Of a stretch of 64,000 nt of DNA, positions 62,190 to 64,000 are shown piece by piece; the stretch's first letter is position 1, and the number at the start of each line of letters is the position of its first letter. The notes under the pieces were generated by a model. It saw nothing but the letters and a program-made list of their open reading frames with translations, was not told the origin of the DNA and did no database searches. The position numbers and the translations under genes are program-made. The DNA lies in NCBI GenBank assembly GCA_029891385.1, contig CM057234.1:22182350-22246349 (forward strand), read 5' to 3'. This DNA comes from Erythroxylum novogranatense. Taxonomy: Eukaryota; Streptophyta; Magnoliopsida; Malpighiales; Erythroxylaceae.

Positions 62190-62819
62190 ATTAAAATGAA
62201 CTGGAAATCATTGTGCATTCAGTCTGTGATTGTTTTGTGATCAGTCCGCGAATTTGATATGGGATTAATTGCAAATGTGTGATTATGGTATTATGAACTT
62301 CTGAATTGTGATTTTAAATATGATATGTGTTGCTTTGTACGCAATTTTGCGTATTGCATGAATTGAGTGAACCATCGATGATGGTTACTCATTGAGTTTC
62401 GCAAACTCACCCAAATTGCGACTATTTTTCAGGACAACGGTAGTGTGACTCCTAGCTCCAGATTTTTTAGACTGTTCCCGTTGTATGTGCGTCAGCGAGA
62501 GGAGCATGGCCCACAGGTCGGTCAGCTGGGGATCTTTTGGGATATTTTTAGGGATGACCTAGATAGGAGTTATTACTGTCTATTTTGGGATCTGTACCGT
62601 TGTTTATATGACTAAATGGTGTAGTTATGGTTTTATGAAATGAAATGAAAGATACCGTTTTGGTTTTAAAATTTAGTGAATCTGATTGTACCGCTTTATT
62701 TTATTAATGCCATGAGAGTTATAAGATTGATCGTATCATAGTGCACCCTCATCGTAGGGTATGTATCGGTATGACCTACGGGCGTCCCGGTGTATACTCT
62801 ACGGTAAGGGGGCGCTACA

Positions 62820-62824
62820 AATAT
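62820..62824. repeat. Target-site duplication of element J, right copy
   Basis: AATAT matches 60027-60031. Confidence 0.93.
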
Positions 62825-63862
62825 CATTAGGGAGTTTGGGGTAGAGAACCACTAGTTTTATGTATTCTTTTAACTCTTTTCCTTCTCATATGAATGAAAT
62901 CATTACTTTGACTAGTGACATCAGAAGTTATATCCTCAGCTCCATCATTAGAAAACTTTTGTATTTCGTCATTGTTTAAGGAAGACTCCATTTTGTTAAG
63001 AAATATGGTTTCCTTTTAGATTAAGTAATTGGAACATTTAACCGTTGTTCTATCTTAAGAATGGGATTATGGGTTGCTAAAGGGATGATCATGATAATAT
63101 CCCTTTCAGAGGTTGTTTCATTTCTATTAGATATAACTTATGCCCTTGTACTATGCACCATCAGGGGTTCCTCAAAATATTATTGTCTTGATGTGTAACT
63201 ACATTATATTCACCTATAACAAGTTTCTTTCCAATTGGCTTCCAATCTTTCTTTGAGTTTTTTTGACATATTTATATTGATAACTAAATGGAATTTATGA
63301 GTCAATAACTTATTCTTCCTTATCCAATCTCTTGTTCGTTAGACTTTTAGGAAGATGTATCTACCATTCTACCCTTAGATAAACTCATGCATAAACTATT
63401 TGCCTAAACTTTGTCATATTTTCAACAAGATAAATTGGTTGTCTATAGTACAAGTAAAGTAACTCAGCCCTATAGTCGACTAATATTCTAAAGGAACATT
63501 ATGGAAGTAAACCCAAATGGAGATTTGTTTCAAGCTCTATTTAAAGTGACATACTCGACTTTCATCTTTAAAGTAGTAAAGGCTTTCCATTCAAGTGCTA
63601 AGGACTTTGCTCTAGAATTTTCATCTTAAAAGATCACTATTATTGAATTTAAATAAAAAACATCTTTAATTGTAAGGGTTTTCTTAGGCCATATTTTTTC
63701 CATCTTACCTTAGTCCATGCTTGAAATTGGAGAAATAAAGATCTTTTCTCAATAAAATAACTTACTAAAATGGCCAATCACCTATTAGTACCATCTTTTC
63801 AGATCTTCATACGAGGTGACACAATAATCAGGTCTATATTAGGAGCTTAACGAATGAACAAG
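62820..63862 (-). pseudogene. LINE ORF1 relic with DUF4283-like domain, minus strand
   Basis: The minus strand has VYFHNVPLEY, then GLSYF and a YLRVEW-like stretch (about 63350-63500), matching the conserved centre of plant DUF4283 proteins (PLEYW, ARVCVE-type). Upstream DENSRAKSLALEWKAF fits the preceding part of that domain. Frames change several times. Near 62960-63000 the reading MESSLNNDE may be a spacer. ORF1 proteins of plant LINEs bind RNA and carry DUF4283 plus a zinc knuckle; the knuckle is not clear here. The 5' end is cut by K at 63863. Confidence 0.5.
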
Positions 63863-64000
63863 TGTAACATCCCACCCTCAATTGGAAGGGAAAAATAGTA
63901 AATTTGACATAGGATGGAATAGATTTGGAGTGCATAGGGCTGTTCATGCATAATAGGATTGGTCCACAGTTACATTTGTGCACATAAAACTACTGTGCAT
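63863..64000 (+). mobile_element. Element K: start of an LTR of the A/B family, plus orientation, cut by window end
   Basis: It begins TGTAACATCCCACCCT and matches the sense start of A's LTR (minus strand from 14238), including TTCATGCATAATAGGATTG. ACAAG just before it is the candidate target duplication. Confidence 0.75.

Larger units (their letters stand above)
60867..62432 (+). other. Predicted LTR-internal intron, element J
   Basis: The donor is CAA|GTAAGT at 60867 and the acceptor CTATTTTTCAG|G ends at 62432, giving 1566 nt. A second donor, AAAG|GTGAGT at 61829, would give 604 nt. Prediction only. Confidence 0.45.
60032..62819 (+). mobile_element. Element J: solo LTR, plus orientation
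   Basis: It is 2788 bp, starts TGTAACATCCC, ends GGCGCTACA, has a perfect target duplication and no internal region. Its end is the inverse of F's start, so it is the same family. It is the best preserved example of the module order: donor (60867), CpG island (61131-61322), GTGAGTAACC site (61829), hairpin array (61977-62189), junction (62362-62410) and acceptor (62432). Confidence 0.9.

Overview
This is plant nuclear DNA, and the whole window is a nest of retroelements inside one another. I see no host gene, tRNA, rRNA or CRISPR array. The evidence for a plant is Ty3/gypsy chromovirus polyproteins with a C-terminal chromodomain, a Ty1/copia polyprotein, initiator-Met tRNA primer sites (TGGTATCAGAGC) next to the LTRs, a plant-type LINE with a DUF4283-like ORF1, and AT-rich sequence full of C-to-T decay. 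A eudicot is most likely, but the species cannot be told. The setting looks like repeat-rich, probably pericentromeric, heterochromatin. All coding regions are broken.

Layout. The oldest visible layer is a minus-strand LINE (ORF1 relic 62820-63862, ORF2 start 59787-60031). Into it went C, an old plus-strand chromovirus (5' LTR pieces 24428-24791, 34298-35411 and 46145-46681; gag-pol 46682-56049; 3' LTR 56050-59786), J, a solo LTR (60032-62819), and K, an LTR cut by the window end (63863-64000). C was then hit by four elements: E (LTR visible 22100-24427), D (a full minus-strand chromovirus, 24792-34297), F (a solo LTR, 35412-46144) and H (a 4.7-kb solo LTR, 50961-55634). F contains G, a complete copia element (35726-44099). 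E contains B (1-22099, left end outside the window), and B contains A (2565-14238). The chain LINE > C > E > B > A is five levels deep. Perfect 5-bp target-site duplications were found for A (TCTCT), D (GTTTA), F (CTAAG), G (CTCTT), H (CATAC) and J (AATAT).

A and B have about 3.9-kb LTRs, PBS and PPT, but a 3.7-kb internal region with no gag or pol. They fit the LARD class (large retrotransposon derivatives) and would need enzymes from an autonomous chromovirus.

The most interesting signal cuts across the families. Almost every LTR here carries the same hidden architecture: a strong 5' splice-site-like sequence in the leader, a TTTTTCAG|G-like 3' splice site near the sense 3' end, and between them a six-unit array spaced about 180-215 bp (in the largest LTRs), an array of short hairpins closed by a GTTGTGACCG/CGGTCACAAC stem with compensatory changes, a second two-hairpin junction beside the acceptor, and in several elements a fast-changing CpG-rich island. 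The copia element has the same logic in a leader intron ending 3 bp before the gag ATG. I propose that these LTR/leader regions hold an intron whose retained form carries the RNA-structure (packaging or export) signals. This is inference from sequence and is untested.
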